64,000 bases of DNA from Lepturacanthus savala (lineage: Eukaryota; Chordata; Actinopteri; Scombriformes; Trichiuridae). Position numbers and translations under genes: made by a program. Location: positions 18,415,690 through 18,479,689 of the forward strand of contig CM060463.1 of NCBI GenBank assembly GCA_030544235.1, in the 5' to 3' direction. Within the stretch, counting starts at the first letter, position 1; each line of letters begins with the position of its first letter. This document shows, one piece after another, positions 31,430 to 42,114 of this stretch. The notes beneath the pieces were generated by a model. The model was not told the DNA's origin, made no database searches, and was given only the letters and a program-made list of their open reading frames with translations.

Positions 31430-32260
31430 TACAAGAATGAGATCAGGCAGGGAAAATTTTACTGCACTGAAGGAAAAGTGCTCTACCCACAGATCATCCT
31501 GATACCTGAATACTGCACTGCTGTGATGGACCAGATGGTCTGGTGAGCAGCCACATTGGGGTGAAGAGGACTCTTGCCTGCCTTAAGACTAGGGACTTTT
31601 GATGACGACACAGACAATATGAAAGATGATGCCACTCCGTGATGCAGCCCATGCACTACCTTTGCTTTTAAGGCTCTAGCAGGCTCTCTTCTAAGAGAGG
31701 GGCAATTGCTATTTATTAGTTGTGCAGGATTAACACAGTATAGGGATGGAGGCGCACCCAGTCCCACACAATCCAGCAACTAAAGTGGCTGAAAGGATTA
31801 CATCTGATTGGGTCTGTAGATATTCCCTGTGTTCCAGGGAATGTGTGAACTATTGGGAATTGCAAAGATAAAAACCACTCCACTTCATCCTCAGTCAGAT
31901 GGCAAAGTGGAGCACCCTACTGAAAGTCTTGGCACATGATGATTCCATATGCAGTTATGGATTCTTGAGCAACCAAACACTGCTCTCACATGAGGCTCTA
32001 TGGGTGTGAAATCACAGAGCCTGTCAACCTGGTGGCTGTTGTGCCATCTGACGACATTGGTGTTAACACCCCTCCGCAGTATGTAAGCTAGCTCAAAGAG
32101 CAACTGGAGCACTGGAAGGTCTGTGGAGGTTGGCGGCAAAAAGACATGACAAAATTATCTGCCAGGTCCAATCCAAAATCCGGGATGCAGATGGCACCTC
32201 ATTAAAGGCATCAAGTGAGTGAAAGACAAAATTACATTGTTTCAGCCTTCAGGAAAAGCA
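31430..32260 (+). pseudogene. Ty3/Gypsy integrase remnant
   Basis: The plus strand carries SSHIGVKRTLACLKTRDF at about 31550-31603, resembling the zinc-binding N-terminus of Gypsy integrases. It then carries ELLGIAKIKTTPLHPQSDGK-VE at about 31848-31917, the signature around the catalytic Glu. A further downstream stretch, ITEPVNLVAVVPSDDIGVNT, lies near 32013-32072. Frames change between these and stops occur. No reverse transcriptase, protease, gag or long terminal repeats were found on either side. It is a decayed retrotransposon fragment and nothing suggests activity. Confidence 0.75.
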
Positions 32261-32269
32261 GGAATCACA

Positions 32270-33745
32270 TGTTTAAATAGTAAAAGATGCAGTGCTGGCA
32301 CAGCTATAAAGGGCAAGGGTGAAAAGAAAGAAAGGACACCTACATGAAATTTTTACCAGTGAGGAGAGCACTTTAATTTAGTGTGTTTTCGAGGACACAT
32401 GTATATTTCATATAAATTGCACATTAAGTTAGCCTAACTGGACTTCTCAAGGTAGTTTGTACTTGGGTAGTAGTTACATATTTGAGGTGTATTTCAGGGT
32501 TGTAGAGACAGCATGAGATGCAGCCTCTGAAAGACTGGCTACCCAAAACAAAGCCCACAAAAAAGTAATTTACAAACTATCCAATATTCTCACCCCAAAG
32601 ACAGCAATTGCGGCATGTTTTTGCCACCCTGGAGGCTACTTTACACAGAATTTTTGTCACTCGGAAGGGAACATTAGAGCACATTTTGTCACTCAAATGG
32701 GCCAACCACTCCTCTATAAATATTGTAATTCCTGAACTGTAGCACAGACGGAGTCCTGATTTTTGGAGTGCTGAAGTCTAAATAAGTAACCTATCCCTAG
32801 GTTTTAGCAATCAGCCAGCTTTTCCACACCCTCAGAGACAACTGAGACTAAGCTGAACCCTGATGAAGGTTCACACCACTGTTGTCAGTGCCGAGTTAAT
32901 GTGACATCTCCCTCTCGTTGGCTGTCACGTTATTTTAACAGCCATGCTTATATATCAGCAGTGCTGATCAGCGCTGCGCTGTCGTGTAGAAGAAGGAGTC
33001 ATTAATAATTCAGAGCTGAGCGTCCATCAGCCCGATGGGAACTATCTATCAGATGTGAGAGCAGATGACGACGGCCGGCAGGTATTAAAGATGGTATCTA
33101 GACCATAAGCGCCTGGCATGCTAGCTAAGGCCTCTGTGAGCACGTACGTGTGTGTAAAACGCACAAATGAGCACAAATTTCTACAGAGCTGAGGCACGCA
33201 CACACACACACATACACACACAGCTCCATGTGGAGCAGGATTACAGATGGAGCAGGTGAGAGTTAGGGGGGAGATCACAGAGAGGAGGTGGATTTATCTG
33301 CTGTATTAAGAACACTGATAGGAGATAGATGGAGGCTTTTGTGCTCGGTGGGTGAGGACATGAGGATTAGATTCGACAGGCTCACGTCTTCAAAAAGCCT
33401 CACATGGAAATGAGAAGGCTGGCTTTGACTCAATACATGTTGCTGTCGAGGTATGTTTAGATGTTGTTCAGATACTGTACACAGCCAGTAAAATGTGATT
33501 AAAGAGCAATATATAGCTTGGCAGTGCTTTTAGTGGTCGACAGAGATGCTGGAATGTCCCTTTTTCAAATAGAAATGTATGCTTAGAAGGGTTGTCAAAA
33601 TAAAGTGTTAATTTCAATTAATTAATTATAGAAACAAACATGTAAAAACTAAAAAATAAACACATATTCTACAATCTATGATGTCCTTTGACCCTATGTC
33701 ACTACACAATTAAAAACATAATCTATCTCGAATCTCAAAAATGAC
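32270..33745. other. Mostly unique non-coding sequence
   Basis: Holds an enhancer-like block (32880-33400, listed separately) and a short CA patch at about 33195-33222. Otherwise nothing recognised. Confidence 0.4.
32880..33400. promoter_or_regulatory. Candidate conserved non-coding element
   Basis: Complex sequence with the near-palindrome CAGTGCTGATCAGCGCTG (32959-32976), GTCATTAATAATTCAG, and CpG-containing GATGACGACGGCCGGCAGG. The TGCTGATCAGC core resembles a MAF-type recognition element. Enhancer role is inferred. Confidence 0.28.
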
Positions 33746-33749
33746 TTTC

Positions 33750-34220
33750 CCATAATGTCAGGACATTTTTACTGTAATATTGGAATATTTTCCCCTTAAT
33801 GTCAGGATATTTTTACCATATATTTTCTACCGTAATATTGAAACATTTACAGTCTAAAGTCAGGATATTTTTACTGGATGTTTTTACTGTAATGTCAGAA
33901 TATTTTTATTGTAATGTTTGGATGTTATACCACAATGTTGGGGCACTTTTGCTGGATATTTTTACCATAATGTGAGTAGGTTTAATCATAATATTGGGGC
34001 TTTTTTTCCAGGAGTTTTTAACCATAATATTGGGATGTTTTACTACAATGTCTGGAATTTTTTAGTCACAATTACATTTTTACTGTGATATCAAGACAGT
34101 AGGATTTCTTCTGTGATTTTGGGAAATTTTTACCCCAAATTTGGACATTTCTACTATATTGTCAGGATATCTTAACGCAAAGATTTTTGTGATGATATCA
34201 CGCCATTTTACTGGCATTCA
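33750..34220 (+). repeat. Degenerate AT-rich tandem array
   Basis: Variants of TAATGTCAGGATATTTTTACTG recur roughly every 20-30 bp, for example at about 33753, 33799, 33857 and 33889. Many decayed versions occur further right (TAATATTGGGATGTTTTACT, TATTGTCAGGATATCTTAAC). Units are too diverged for a fixed copy number, but about 15-20 can be counted. It is an old minisatellite. Confidence 0.65.
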
Positions 34221-34231
34221 AATGGATATTT

Positions 34232-34396
34232 TACTGCATTTAAATGGAGATGGATGGTAAATGGAATGTAATTTCATGATACTTTTCACTTCACGCTACA
34301 AAAGTACATCCCCCCAATCACAAAGTGGTGGCGGCCATACTGGAGAAGCCAGGATTCAAACCACTGATTATCGGACTCTGAGCCACAGCTGCCTTT
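34232..34396 (-). mobile_element. tRNA-derived SINE, copy 2 (minus strand)
   Basis: On the minus strand it starts GGCAGCTGTGGCTCAGAGTCC (A-box region). It then has a B-box GGTTTGAATCC, CTGGCTTCTCCAGT, and ends with a CATTCCATTTACCATC-type tail. Same family as 18205-18336. The long body between head and tail is deleted. Confidence 0.6.
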
Positions 34397-34511
34397 TAAT
34401 TTAATGGATGGTTGCCATGTTTGACCACATTTGCAGTGATAATTTTAACCCAAACCATAACCACATGTTGCATTTTCCTTAACTTAACCAGACCTTAACC
34501 ACTGTGATGTC

Positions 34512-36200
34512 CAGAGGTATCAAGTAACGAAGTACAAATACTTTGTTACTGTACTTGAGTACACTTTATAGGTATCTATACTTTACTCCATTACTATTTT
34601 TTCTAGCGCTGTTGCCTCACAGCAAGAAGGTCGCAGGTTCAAGACCTCCTTGGTCCTGGGTCTGGGACCTTTCTGTGTGGAGTTTGCATGTTCTCCCCGT
34701 GTCTGCGTGGGTTTTCACCGGGTACTCCGGCTTCCTCCCACAGTCCAAAAACATGCTGAGGTTAATTGGAGACTCGAAATTGCCCATAGGTGTGAGTGTG
34801 TGAGTGAATGGTGTGTGTGCCCCACGATTGGCTGGCGACCATCTGGGGTGTATCCCTGCCTCTCGCCGTAACGCTCTGGGATTGGCTCCAGCAGACCCCT
34901 GTGACCCTAATGAGGAATAAGCAGGTATAGAAAATGACTGACTGACTATTTTTTCTGCCTACTTCTGACTTCTACTCATTACATTTTCACACAAGTATCT
35001 GAACTTTCTATTGCTTACATTTTTAAAACAAACGGTCTCGTTACTCTTGCTCTAACTTGAACCGTTAACCTTTATAAAACGGGTGAAAACTGTTGCGCTG
35101 TGTTGGATGCCGGTCTGAAGAACCAGAGCGTGGGTCTATCTACGGGTTAAAAATGTGCCTTCAAAAAATAACAAACATAAAAAACCTTTTTTATGTGTCC
35201 ATGGGGGCAGATAGCACAGGGGACACATTTACAGTGACACCGATCTGTCCCCCTCTCCCACACTGTCCCTACGTAAGTCCACAAACAGGTTAAATAAAGA
35301 AGAAACTGATCGCCGTGGTGTTTCTGCAACGAGCTGCATTCAGTTGTACTTGAAAATCGGAAGTTTGAAGTCAGAGAAGCACTGAAATCTAGCATCTATA
35401 CAAGTACAAACGTTGAGATTTTCCTTTCAGTCCATCAATATCATTTCTCTTTTATTCTGTATTCAATGAAGTCCCAGTTTTTAAGCTGGGAAGTGCTCAG
35501 TTCTGATGTTAGGTTGTTCAGAACTCTGAGTTCCGACTTCCATTAACACATCATCTCGACCCATGTGTGGTCCTAGAGGAGCAGGTTCTTTTGCCTGTGC
35601 CTGCTGTTGGAACCTGATTTAAATGGCTGAATGATTCATTCAAAGAGTAAGTGATGATTTATCTATTGAGCCAGACAAGGAAACAAAAAAATCAGCTTTT
35701 CTTTTCTTTAAAGAACCAAAAGGTATAAATATCCAATGCCTGTTGCCTTTCCAAATAGACCCCTATGGAAATGTTACCATCATCACCGCCATGTACTCCT
35801 AGTGTCTCTCTGTCTCTGGCAGTTTTGCAGGCCTGAATACCTACCTCTTGAGTGATACCTCGGTTTGGAAGTTGAATTCCAATAAAGTTTGAGAAAGAAC
35901 ATGCTCCTTGAGTTGCTTTGTCTTTGATAGTAATGGGTTTATGATGATGCTGTGTCTTGGGCCACGTGTATAATCAATTTCAAATTAAGCTTCCAATCTA
36001 TATATTGCCACCAACTAATTTATTTTATGTATTTTTTTTAAATGTTACTTTATACTTTAAGTAGATTTATGAGCACATACTTTTTTACTTTTACTTGAGT
36101 AAAGACATCAAGTTGATACTTCAACTTTTACTAGTGTTTTTAAACTGCAGTATCTATACTTTTACTTAAGTAACAAATGTGTGTACTTTTGACACCACTG
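34512..36200. mobile_element. Non-autonomous hAT-like element with 8-bp target duplications
   Basis: The left end reads CAGAGGTATCAAGTAACG and the right end, reversed, CAGTGGTGTCAAAAGTAC; both are hAT-style termini. They are flanked by GTGATGTC (34504-34511) and GTGATGCC (36201-36208), an 8-bp target duplication with one mismatch. Subterminal sequence is rich in TACTTTGTTACT/AAGTAAAAGTA. No transposase frame is present. About 350 bp of its 1.69 kb is a V-SINE inserted later. Confidence 0.8.
34605..34944 (+). mobile_element. V-SINE with 12-bp target duplication
   Basis: The tRNA-like head (AGCGCTGTTGCCTCACAGC, B-box GGTTCAAGACC) is followed by the conserved V-SINE core GAGTTTGCATGTTCTCCCCG and CCTCCCACAGTCCAAAAACA. 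The tail contains AATGAGGAATAAGCAGGTAT and ends GACTGACTG. The 12-bp repeats ACTATTTTTTCT at 34593-34604 and 34945-34956 are its target duplications, so both ends are defined. The first part of the tRNA head is missing. Confidence 0.88.
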
Positions 36201-36208
36201 GTGATGCC

Positions 36209-37430
36209 ACACCATACAACATCAATGTCATGTAAAATAGTGTCATTCTACGGTCCTTTTCAAATGAAATGATAAGCAAGTGTAGCCAGCCCCTTCTAAC
36301 TCATATCAATGAGACTGATAATCACTTATAACACCTATTTAATGGACTGAGCATTGATTAAGTGTTACAAATTACACTGATCCTGAAATAAGAAAGAGTC
36401 AGTGGTGTAAAAAAACTACCATGCATTTCTGAAGGAATGTTAAATTTCTGATTTATTATTCCTGATTTTTTTCACCAATTTAATTAATTAATTTAAAATA
36501 CTATGTGTGTTAACCACAAATCCATTACAGGTTAAAAGCTGCACAGAGACTACTCAACAGTGTGAATATTTTCAGACAATTGAGATTGCAACTACAAATA
36601 AGGAGAATTACCCAATTTGAAGGGCATATTGGTGGATATCATGACTACGATGATCTAGTTTTCAGTGTTCAGATCCAATGTAGTGTTGAGATCCAATCCA
36701 ATCCAATCTAGCAACAGAAATATTGAAACCAAACTAAACTCTCCAATAGTAAAAGCTACATTCAGGCTTACAACAACCTTGATGGAACAACTTTCTGGCA
36801 TAGATGGAGGAAAAGGTTCAATTATACTTATTAATACAAATACATGTTTACCTTCTCTGTGTTCCAATTGAAACTCTGCACAAGGACATAAATATCTTCT
36901 AAGCATGTCATATGTTTCTAAAACTGAATGCAGGAAGCAGCTACAGTCATCAGATGAATACAAACATCTTACAACAGGAAAATAGTATGACATACATAAT
37001 TCTAATGTTTCTCAGAATGAATTTCAGTTGTTGATCTAACTGACTCTTACTGTTTTAGGCATACTATGTTTAAGACATATCTGAAAGCCATACAGGGAGT
37101 ATCCTGACAATCCCTTTTACGCTGAAATTATATTAAAATATAAGAACAGAAGTGTGATATTATTCATCGAGACACATAATGGATCATGGATTGTGATTCC
37201 GAAAGCTGATGTGTCAAAAAATTCAATACAATTTCAGGGGTAAAAGGATTACTTGAGAGCGGTTGTTCCTGCAGCAGACCAATCTGAATGGTGGCACCCA
37301 ACTCAGTGTTCTTACATATCTCCTCATTCTAGAAGTAATTTTCACTTCCAGCGCAGGATGCATAATGTATGACAAAGTTAATCAACCTAAAACAAGGAGA
37401 GGAGGAAGCAGCCTGGCCTCTGTAGGCCTG
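36209..37430. other. AT-rich non-coding sequence
   Basis: No domain or named repeat. A small CCAAT-CCAAT-CCAAT run occurs at about 36694-36708. Confidence 0.4.
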
Positions 37431-37549
37431 CTCCCCCTTCATCTCCATCTCAAGTTATCTGTGCACCCACTTCCCTCTTCCTCAAACACTCACCTCTATT
37501 TCCTCACTGTTGCAGACCCGGCTGCCTTCTCGGCTCACACCGTCCTCTG

Positions 37550-37815
37550 CATCCTCTCTGCTTGGGGCCACGTCCTCACCCACTCCTCTACTTCCTCTCC
37601 ATTTTGGATCTGACCACCTGCTGGCGTCACACCTTCTCCTCATCTTCTTCTCTGTTTGGAACACCCACCTCCTCCTTGCCGAGCACACACACACCGCATC
37701 TCCCTCTCTGCTTGGGACCTGGCCACCTCCTCGCCTCGCCCACTCATCATTTTTCTCTCCTTCTTTTGGGATCTGGCCACCTCCTCGCCACACACACTCG
37801 CCTTGCTTTGAAATC
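37550..37815 (+). repeat. Degenerate ~54-bp minisatellite, about five units
   Basis: The motif GGATCTGGCCACCTCCTCGCC or a variant recurs at 37606, 37658, 37715 and 37769 (steps 52, 57 and 54 bp), with a poorer unit near 37564. Units are linked by CT-rich sequence such as TCTCTCCTTC. Overlapping open frames on both strands (up to 160 codons) arise from the repeat and show no domain. Confidence 0.7.
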
Positions 37816-38069
37816 TAGGAGCTGCTTCACCGGGGAGGGAACCCCAAGCAGCAGCCATCAATCTTCATGTTCTCCTACAGCCACAAATTATGTGTATTGT
37901 CTCAGTCAATTACTCTCCCATTCATCTTCCTGCAGAGCTGTGGCATTTCTGTGTCTGTGCGTGTGTGTGTGTAAATACATGATTCCAAAATGCACATATG
38001 TATTGCTTTTTATATGTGGGCTGTGTTGTCCTGTGTACCACTAATCTACTGCCACTAAGACCTGTACAA
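37816..38069. other. Non-coding sequence
   Basis: Short unique spacer between the minisatellite and the (CA)n tract. Nothing recognised. Confidence 0.4.
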
Positions 38070-38240
<171 letters not shown>

Positions 38241-38478
38241 TATATGATTATTAATAGGCCTAATTCTTGATATTATCAAAATTATAATTTCGATTTAATA
38301 TCGGCATATAGGCACTTTTATGACTACATGTTGATACTTGTCACTTTGATTGTGAAGGTGACGCTACTCTATAGAATATGTAGGTGTTAAAATATAGCAG
38401 GGGTGGGCAACCCTGGTCCTGGAGAGCTATTGTAGCAAGCAGCAATTGAATACTTGTTGTACATGGAAACAATTTAAA

Positions 38479-38908
38479 GGGGCCCTATTTTGTCATTTTA
38501 CAAGTACAATTTTTTTGTAGTTTATTTATTTTCAGTTTTGTCCCCACACACATATGCACGCACACACTTTTGAAATAGCTCACTCAGTTGTGACTGGCCT
38601 TGCAGTGTCAGTAATCCCATGTCCCTCAGAGAGCTGGGGTTGGTCAGAGAAACAGAAGTCAAGTACAAGCAGTCTGGATGGAGGGGGCGGCTACATGGAT
38701 TAGTTTACACTCCTGTTGTGACATCACAACAGGAACCACTTCTAAATTACTTGTGTTCAGTCAGGTTTCAACAAGACTACGGAGGAGGCCAGACCACAAC
38801 AAAATAAGTGGGTGGTTTTATTTTATAGTTTGTGTATTCGCAAGAACAGCAGAGACCTAAATATTTACACACAAGCATTGAAAGAGTTTCTTCCCAGAAT
38901 AGGACCCC
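38479..38908. mobile_element. Complete MITE with GGGGCCCTATTTT termini
   Basis: Left end GGGGCCCTATTTTGT (38479) and reversed right end GGGGTCCTATTCTGG (ending 38908) form terminal inverted repeats. TTTAAA lies on each side (38473-38478, 38909-38914) as a likely target duplication, though because TTTAAA is its own complement the border may be off by a few bases. Internal sequence carries the perfect palindrome CCTGTTGTGA-CA-TCACAACAGG (38712-38733). There is no coding capacity. Related fragments lie at 955-1140 and 3503-3560. Confidence 0.75.
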
Positions 38909-38914
38909 TTTAAA

Positions 38915-40110
38915 TATTCTGCCATGGAGAGCAAAATAAACAAGAGTGTTACCGGAAGCTGTGCTGCGTGCTGAGATCTAAAGACACTGAGGCTGCTAGA
39001 GGTGAGAGCTTAGAAGTTTCATTTAGATGTGGTAGATATTATAATCTCATCATTCCAACAACCAAATGAAGCTCTCTGGATACACAAAACTAGAAATGCA
39101 CTCAAAAGCTACATGTTACTTCTGCTACTATACTAACGTTAATTAAATATTTATATTTTTAGCAGCTCTGATGTTTTCATTCTCCACAATAAATTCAGTT
39201 TGTCATTAAAAAAGTGATGTCGGCCTGGATGATAAAATGTTAGCAATACGTATATTGACATGTTCATATCATATATCAAAATTGTTCAATTCTTTCACCT
39301 AAATGCAATTGAATGAAAATGCACAATGCACACACAAAGTTCAATTGCATAAATAAATCCTGAACAAGTCCTTTCCCTGGCACAGCAACATGAACTGAAA
39401 TAAAACATTTTAAAATCCTATTGTGTTTGTCTTCTTTGTTTAGTTTATTTTGGTCAATTTCACAAGTGACACATTTTTTATTAATGAATGAAAGCACATA
39501 CAAGCACTACAATTAATTAAACCCTGTTAACTGGTGACAGATTAAAGTATAAGTGGAGGATTGTGAATAGCAACGTGTTGAGGAGTTTTTATTTTATTTT
39601 TATTTTTTTTAATTGGTCGAAGTGCACAATAAGTGCAAGATGGAGCCTAACAAATGTTTTGGAACCACTTCAAAAATCAGGCCCACTTTAAAAACAACAA
39701 TGCAATGTCATTTTCCAAACGGAGCAGTGGCAGTGAACATTGTTTTCGCCCAGTCAGATAAGAAGTGGGATGATCTCTGAGGTTTTGGTTTCAAAGGTAT
39801 GCACATATAAACAGTGTTATTTTTTATACAATTATTCATTATCTCGATCAGTTTTTGTAATTAGGATGAGTAGCTTTATAAGGCAAATTCAAACAAAGAA
39901 TTAGGGTAATTTAACTTCTGTGGTCAATATCTTGTGTTGAACTGCCTTCAGTAGCCTGTAACTGTAAATACATTCTTTCCCCCCTTGCTAATGCTGTGTG
40001 ATTTAACAAGGACCACATATAAACTAACATTATCATGCCTCAATTATATATAAATTGTTTTTCCTTTTAACCTAATAACTAATGCTTATATAACAGCAAA
40101 CAAACAGGTA
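38915..40110. other. AT-rich non-coding sequence
   Basis: No gene or named repeat recognised. T-rich run near 39583-39613. Confidence 0.4.
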
Positions 40111-40119
40111 AACACAGAA

Positions 40120-40440
40120 ACAATGTCAGGAGAACCCAGACCATCAGTCAGACAGGAAAGGCACAAACCAATCAGTTGATTTTCAAAATAAAACACAAGA
40201 TGCAAACCTATGCCTACGTACGGTAGAAGAAAGAAAAACAAAAAACAGGGACATACGACAAAATCAATAGCAATTAAACATCAGACAAGTGAAGTAACCT
40301 TTTGTCTGTTTGTTATTCTATTTATACATCCGTGGTTGCCACATAGATTATCCAAGGGTCTCGCAGCAACACACGTACAGGTGAACACAGCAACACTGAC
40401 AGGAGAAACCAGATTTTCATTGGTGGATTGAGGGACGGTG
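40120..40440 (+). repeat. Dispersed repeat, pair member 1 (with 43740-44025)
   Basis: Ordered blocks shared with the second copy: AGTCAGACAGGAAAGGCACAAA, CAATCAGTT, AAAATAAAACAC, CTATGCCTACGTACG, AAATCAATA, CAGACAAGTGAAGTAACCTTTTG, TTTATACATCCGTGG and AGGGTCTCGCAGC. It resembles a teleost non-autonomous element without coding capacity. Element ends are not defined. Confidence 0.6.
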
Positions 40441-40444
40441 ATGT

Positions 40445-41315
40445 AAAATATATATGAATATATATGAAATAATCAATACAACACTCTACATGCTGCAGCA
40501 ATATGTCAAAAGTTGTATGAGTAATAATGTGTTGGTGCTCACCTCAAGCTCATACTATTTAAACTAAACATTATCAGTATTTTTTTTTTGTTTCTCTCCT
40601 CTCCTTTTCACTGGAAGGTGTATGCAGAATCACTTACAAGTTCAGATTATCCTCTTTCTTTATTTCTTGTGTGTGAAGTAAGAGTTTAGGATTTTAATAT
40701 TTTTCCAATACTAGGCCTTTGTCATTGGCCCACATTTTCATTATGTGAACTTTTTATATTGGCTTCTGTTCAACTGGCCCGCAGGGATCTCTCCTGGGGC
40801 CTCTTCCATTCACAGTTCATATCACCAAAGAAACGGTTATTAGTCAGTGGCTCTCAACCCATGTTAATGTTAGTTAAAACTTTTTCTTGGACTTTCACTG
40901 CTATTGGTCATCGGTCAAATAATAGTGATAGAAAGTGGGGACCCCCCCCCCCCCCCTCCCCCTTGTTGTTCATGCTGTGGTACTCAACAACTCAACAAAT
41001 GGATCCATGTTCACCACAGTCAGTCATGCATCACTGCTTCAACAAGCACAATTTAAATTTTTAGCAAGGACCGGTCGTAAAGAAGCCAGGGAAAGAAGCC
41101 TTCAACCAAAACCTTGATGCACACTTCAGCAAATTGAAGTTAGTTAACTTACTATCACACTGCAAAGAATGAAATCTTAACAAAAGAAAATGCCTTTTTT
41201 GTACAATTAATCGAGTATTGAGTGAAATTATCTTTATCATTCTTTTCTCAATTTTAATCAATTTGGTCTTATTTTTTTTGGTTTTGTTTTTTTATAAGAT
41301 TAAATTGAATGATTT
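40445..41315. other. Non-coding sequence with C14 run
   Basis: Unique sequence; a run of about 15 C at 40942-40956 and a T9 run near 40580 are the only simple repeats seen. Confidence 0.4.
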
Positions 41316-41318
41316 TTG

Positions 41319-41608
41319 GGCAACACATGGAGCAGTGGGTAGTGCTGTTACCTCACAGCAAGAAAGTTGCAGGTTCAAGACCTTGGTCTGGGTTTTCTCC
41401 AGGTTCCTCCCACAGTCCAAAAATATGCTGAGGTTAATTGGAGACTCTAAACTGCCCATAGATGTGAGTGTGTGAGTGAATGGTGTGTGTGCCTCATGAT
41501 AGGCTGGCTGTATTCCTGCCTCTCACCTGTAATGCACTGGGATAGTCTCCAGCAGACCCCTGCAAGCCTAATGAGGAATAAGCAGATATAGAAAATGACT
41601 GACTGACA
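41319..41608 (+). mobile_element. V-SINE with internal deletion
   Basis: A tRNA-like head (GGAGCAGTGGGTAGTGCTG, B-box GGTTCAAGACC) leads to GGTTTTCTCCAGG, CCTCCCACAGTCCAAAAA and TTAATTGGAGACTCTAAA. The tail AATGAGGAATAAGCAGATAT ends in GACTGACTGAC. Compared with the copy at 34605 it lacks about 50 bp of the central core (the GAGTTTGCATGTTCTCC segment). No clear target duplication. Confidence 0.82.
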
Positions 41609-41609
41609 G

Positions 41610-42110
41610 TTTTATTTTTTTTCATTTTAATGTTGTCTTTTTGTTTCATATATTGGACTTTTCAGATAATTTTTTAAATAAACTTGACAAGCTAGGCTAG
41701 GTTAGCCCAACTATAAACAGGATTGGACAGAGAATAAAACTCAGCTCTAGCATCTTTTCTCTGCTCCAGGGGGTCGTTGGGGATAACTCCCAGTCTGTCC
41801 TGGTAGTGAGGAGGAGGAGGGGAGGGGGCGGTGGTTGGGGGATGATTTTACATCTGGCCACAGTGTTGTAGAAGGTGTGTTAAAGTCGTGTGTAGTGCAA
41901 GAACAAAATGTTTGGCCACCTTTGGTCAATCACAAAATGCCATATTGTTTTGTTTAATGTGTAGGATTAGAATATGTTAATTTTTAAGGTATTTGATTTT
42001 GTCCTACCATATTAATATCATATAAATACAAATGCTACTAGATAGCATAATATAATGAAGTGATATTTTTGGTTTGGGTATTTTTATTCAAGTTTTACTT
42101 ATGAGATATT
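41610..42110. other. Non-coding sequence
   Basis: Contains a GGAGGAGGAGGGGAGGGGGCGG patch near 41811-41832. Upstream AT-rich part may belong to the hAT fragment that follows. Confidence 0.35.
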
Positions 42111-42114
42111 TTTT

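Noticed and set aside
33750..34220. Possible CRISPR-like array of spaced repeats
   Set aside because: Units are contiguous and highly diverged, with no constant repeat plus variable spacer, and the DNA is clearly vertebrate.
34605..34640. tRNA-like A/B boxes
   Set aside because: They belong to the head of a V-SINE. No acceptor stem or anticodon arm can be folded. The same holds for 41330-41380, 18205-18336 and 34232-34396.
37482..38044. Overlapping frames of 102-160 codons on both strands
   Set aside because: They come from the 54-bp minisatellite and CT-rich sequence; no motif, and opposite strands are equally open.
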